DNA of 34,410 nucleotides from an uncultured Prevotella sp. Lineage in GTDB: Bacteria > Bacteroidota > Bacteroidia > Bacteroidales > Bacteroidaceae. The stretch lies in NCBI GenBank assembly GCA_905236815.1, contig CAJOPE010000127.1, positions 1 to 34,410 of the forward strand, written 5' to 3'. Below, in pieces: positions 32,471 to 34,410 of the stretch (positions within the stretch are counted from its first letter, which is position 1; each line of letters begins with the position of its first letter). The position numbers were made by a program, and so were the translations under genes. The notes beneath the pieces are model-generated. The model saw only the letters and a list, made by a program, of their open reading frames with translations, searched no databases and was not told the DNA's origin.

Positions 32471-32646
32471 ACTATTCACTTTTTGATGATGTGCTTCTAT
32501 ATCAGAGAGCTTACCATTAAATTATCTGAGATAGGTTCATAGAGGACAATTAGGTATGGGATTCAATTGTTGTAAGATAAGTTTACTACAGTTTAATAAT
32601 GGCTACATGTAAGAAACTCTGTGTGTGAGGCTAGGGGGAATAATGG

Positions 32647-32730
32647 AAAAAAATAAAAATAACTTTTTATTTTTTATTTTTCAGCTCCTAACTATCTGTA
32701 CAATAACGCTTTTGGCTGAAAGCAATTATT
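32647..32730 (+). repeat. Long inverted repeat, left arm
   Basis: Read on the minus strand it aligns with 33130-33212 over about 85 bp at roughly 75% identity by eye. The shared parts are ATAATTGCTTTCAGCC, then ATAGTTAG, then TGAAAAA and AAAAAGTTATTTT. With the right arm it brackets about 400 bp that contain modules A and B. Confidence 0.6.
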
Positions 32731-32748
32731 TAGCTTGGATAATTCATA
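32731..32748 (-). repeat. 18-bp inverted motif, copy 1
   Basis: The minus strand reads TATGAATTATCCAAGCTA and matches 33252-33269 at 17 of 18 positions in opposite orientation. It overlaps the start of module A copy 2. Confidence 0.6.
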
Positions 32749-32794
32749 GAAAGATCATCTTAGCATACTTCTCCCCCGCGAGCGGGGGAGATTG
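32741..32794 (+). repeat. Dispersed repeat module A, copy 2
   Basis: It aligns with 5461-5514 in the same orientation: AATTCATA, then ATCTTAGCATACTTCT, then GCGGGGGAGA. This copy keeps a perfect 9-bp hairpin CTCCCCCGC-GA-GCGGGGGAG (32771-32790), resembling bacterial REP-type palindromes. Confidence 0.6.
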
Positions 32795-32915
32795 AGATTA
32801 GGCATACCACAAGATTAAGCAGCAAAGCTATTAAGAATTAGCAAATAAAGTTAGTTGGAAGGTATTGGTTTATGTAGATAGTGGCTTCTAATTCTATATA
32901 TACAGTATAGGGATT

Positions 32916-32987
32916 GTAAATAGGCGGTTTAGGAGTGCTAAACCGCCCATTTAGCACCCCTAAACGCACGAGTTAGCTTTTTTAACA
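32916..32987 (-). repeat. Dispersed 72-bp repeat module B, copy 2
   Basis: On the minus strand it begins TGTTAAAAAAGCTAACTC, then a GTTTAG/CTAAA hairpin (loop GGGTG), then a strong GGCGGTTTAG-cactc-CTAAACCGCC hairpin (32923-32947), and ends TTTAC. It is colinear with 5543-5614 over 72 bp. Here the second hairpin is the strong one, while in copy 1 the first is. Confidence 0.7.
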
Positions 32988-33129
32988 GTTCTACTTAAAT
33001 TTTTACAATCGCGAATTCAACAAGTAAGTGCCAATTTTCTTATCTTTTTCATAAAGCACTCATGGAGAGAATATTTTAGCTACTATCACTAAACGATGTC
33101 CCTTTTATCCACCTTTCTTGATAATTGAG

Positions 33130-33212
33130 ATAATTGCTTTCAGCCGAAACGGCTGATTTATACATAGTTAGAGGATGAAAAACAAAAAAATTAAAAAGTT
33201 ATTTTATTTTTT
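33130..33212 (-). repeat. Long inverted repeat, right arm
   Basis: Counterpart of 32647-32730 (see there). It also carries a local GCCGAAACGGC hairpin not present in the left arm. Confidence 0.6.
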
Positions 33213-33251
33213 AAACCTCCTGTGAATAATAAATGAATATAATAATACTTT

Positions 33252-33269
33252 TATGAGTTATCCAAGCTA
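33252..33269 (+). repeat. 18-bp inverted motif, copy 2
   Basis: TATGAGTTATCCAAGCTA matches the minus strand of 32731-32748 with one change. It lies outside the right arm, whereas the other copy lies inside the left arm, so the two repeats are not one simple palindrome. Confidence 0.6.
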
Positions 33270-33324
33270 TAACTTGTTAGCAACTAAGAATTTTGTTCAA
33301 AACTGAATGATTTTGAACTAAATA

Positions 33325-33356
33325 TTTGGTGTCAAACGAGAAAAACTTTACTTTTG
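33325..33356 (+). promoter_or_regulatory. Promoter of the lipoprotein gene at 33411
   Basis: TTTG (33325-33328), a 20-bp spacer and TACTTTTG (33349-33356) match the consensus. The leader would be about 48 nt. Confidence 0.65.
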
Positions 33357-33410
33357 TACCTATGTAATGCAAAATGGATTAGATAGATTATATCACAAAA
33401 AACTATTTCT

Positions 33411-34316
33411 ATGAAAAAATACATGATTTACATTTTTGCTGCAACCCTCATGGCTTGTGGTTCACAAAAATCAGAAAATGGCAATCAACTTGTGGCAGAT
33501 ACTACAGCTGTAGTTGCTGATACTGTAGCTCCAAAGGATTCTCTGGCAATGGTTGAAGAAGAGGACAAATTGCTGAAGACCCTTCTCCCTGATTTATGTT
33601 CCCGAAAATTCCCAACGGCAGAAGAGATGAAAATGTGGGATCTCGTAATTGATAAAGATGTAGAATACAAAAAACTTCCTGTTCTAGCTCGAGCTTTAGT
33701 AAGGGCATATTTTGGAAAACAATTTTGGGGATGGAATGGCGATACTGAACTAAAATGCCATGATGATTGTGCGTTTGCTCCTGTTAACGGTGATTTTTAT
33801 GCGACAGGTGATGAAGGTTGGTATGGAGTTTGGCCTAAAACAGTAGTGGCTTCCTCCATATCTCATAATGAAGGCACCAACTACGATGTAAAGGAGATTG
33901 TAAGGGATGGCGTTATAAAGCCTTGGTGTTCTGCTGTCGGAAAGGCAGAAGGGGCAACTGTTACTTGCAAGTTCAAGTTAGACAAAATGAAACCTAAACT
34001 TACAATGATAGATTTGAATAATGGCTTTTGCCATACAGAAAAGCAATGGAAAAATCATGGACGTGTGGCGAAATTACAGTTACTTCTTGATGGAAAGCCA
34101 CTCAAGACCTATGACTTAGAAGATACCCCCGATAATCAGGTGTTGGACATTAAGCCAATCTCACCAAAGAATCTAAATACACCATTTGAGTTAACTTTCA
34201 AAGTTCTTAAAGTTTATCCAGGAGCTAAATATAATGATGTCAGTATAAGTTTTCTATCTTTCTCAGATTCAGATGGAGCTGTTTTTGAAGACGAAGAAAG
34301 TAAAGAATCTTATTAG
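33411..34316 (+). CDS. Lipoprotein with NADase-type glycan-binding-like domain
   Basis: The 301-residue protein has a lipobox MAC with Cys16, a Thr/Ala/Val/Asp linker (about 25-50), a helical middle part (DKLLKTLLPDLCSRKFPTAEEMKMWDLV) and a C-terminal beta-rich domain (about 165-295). The latter shows GVIKPWCSAVGKAEGATVTCKF, MIDLNNGFCHTEKQWKNHGRVAKLQLLLDGK, LDIKPI and FKVLKVYPGAKYNDVSISFLSF. This pattern (NGY/F-like turn, N-H-R-x-K, YPGxKYxDxxIS) resembles the discoidin-like NADase-type glycan-binding domain. It is probably a surface or periplasmic binding lipoprotein. No catalytic NADase domain is present. Confidence 0.7.
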   Translation: MKKYMIYIFAATLMACGSQKSENGNQLVADTTAVVADTVAPKDSLAMVEEEDKLLKTLLPDLCSRKFPTAEEMKMWDLVIDKDVEYKKLPVLARALVRAYFGKQFWGWNGDTELKCHDDCAFAPVNGDFYATGDEGWYGVWPKTVVASSISHNEGTNYDVKEIVRDGVIKPWCSAVGKAEGATVTCKFKLDKMKPKLTMIDLNNGFCHTEKQWKNHGRVAKLQLLLDGKPLKTYDLEDTPDNQVLDIKPISPKNLNTPFELTFKVLKVYPGAKYNDVSISFLSFSDSDGAVFEDEESKESY

Positions 34317-34410
34317 GAAATTAACTGTCGCAAATTCACAATAGAAGTGCAATTTTCCAAGGTGTAGAGGTATGAAAATCTAATACTTGAAAACACCGAG
34401 GGGTTTGGGG
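34317..34410. other. Window tail without a supported gene
   Basis: No frame starts here. An imperfect dyad GGTGT...GTAT...ATAC...ACACC spans about 34361-34397. The stretch 34325-34352 looks like a possible insertion-sequence end, but nothing inside the window confirms it. Confidence 0.3.

Larger units (their letters stand above)
32471..33410. other. Second gene-free, repeat-rich region (940 bp)
   Basis: No credible frame exists. It contains modules A and B shared with 5461-5614, a GC-rich hairpin, a pair of long inverted arms at 32647-32730 and 33130-33212, an 18-bp inverted motif pair, and the promoter of the lipoprotein at 33411. The AT-rich remainder shows nothing recognisable. Confidence 0.7.

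Noticed and set aside
4589..33410. CRISPR array in either gene-free region
   Set aside because: Repeats are few, inverted and unevenly spaced. There are no regular spacers and no cas genes.

Overview
The window looks like chromosome of a Bacteroidota species, most likely Prevotellaceae (Prevotella/Segatella type). The reasons are the protein families present (Porin_10-like porin, DUF4468, DUF4293, BamD lipoprotein, Rpb6/omega-like subunit, GH3 with a PA14 insert), the lack of Shine-Dalgarno sequences, and repeated TAnnTTTG -7 boxes, several with TTTG about 20 bp upstream, as used by the Bacteroidota primary sigma factor. No rRNA, tRNA, CRISPR array or intact transposase was found.

Layout. 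1-622: 3' end of a GDP-L-fucose synthase gene, ending at a bidirectional terminator. 714-4588 (minus): DedA, a TPR protein and glutaminyl-tRNA synthetase. 4589-5943: a 1.35 kb gene-free region with a MITE-like element, dispersed repeats, strong hairpins and one or two candidate small RNAs. 5944-7777: divergent mltG and a phosphoglycolate-phosphatase-like HAD gene. 7769-13164 (minus): a five-gene operon for a MacAB-TolC-type tripartite ABC exporter plus a LytTR regulator whose receiver lacks the phosphorylation residues. 13268-14101 (minus): riboflavin synthase behind a structured leader or stand-alone RNA. 14154-19301 (minus): DUF4468 protein, small membrane protein, putative porin, MenA and an HD phosphohydrolase. 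19400-23222: divergent uvrB and bamD-omega-DUF4293. 23293-27263 (minus): hisG-hisD-hisC and an unrecognised gene. 27364-31234 (plus): an MltF-like lytic transglycosylase and a secreted GH3 beta-glycosidase. 31554-34316: two lipoproteins (one apparently frameshifted) separated by a second repeat-rich gene-free region (32471-33410).

How the parts relate. Most genes are housekeeping: translation, nucleotide excision repair, histidine, riboflavin and menaquinone synthesis, outer-membrane assembly and peptidoglycan processing. The accessory content is the exporter operon, the GH3 enzyme, the terminal lipoproteins and the two gene-free regions. Those two regions are about 27 kb apart and share at least two repeat modules. 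One is a 72-bp module present in opposite orientations whose hairpin arms differ between copies in a compensatory way.

Most interesting items: the structured RNA upstream of ribE with a consensus promoter and a 10-bp closing helix followed by a T-tract; the degenerate LytTR receiver in an exporter operon; the shared 72-bp module; the 125-bp MITE-like element with target duplication; and the candidate small RNA downstream of mltG.
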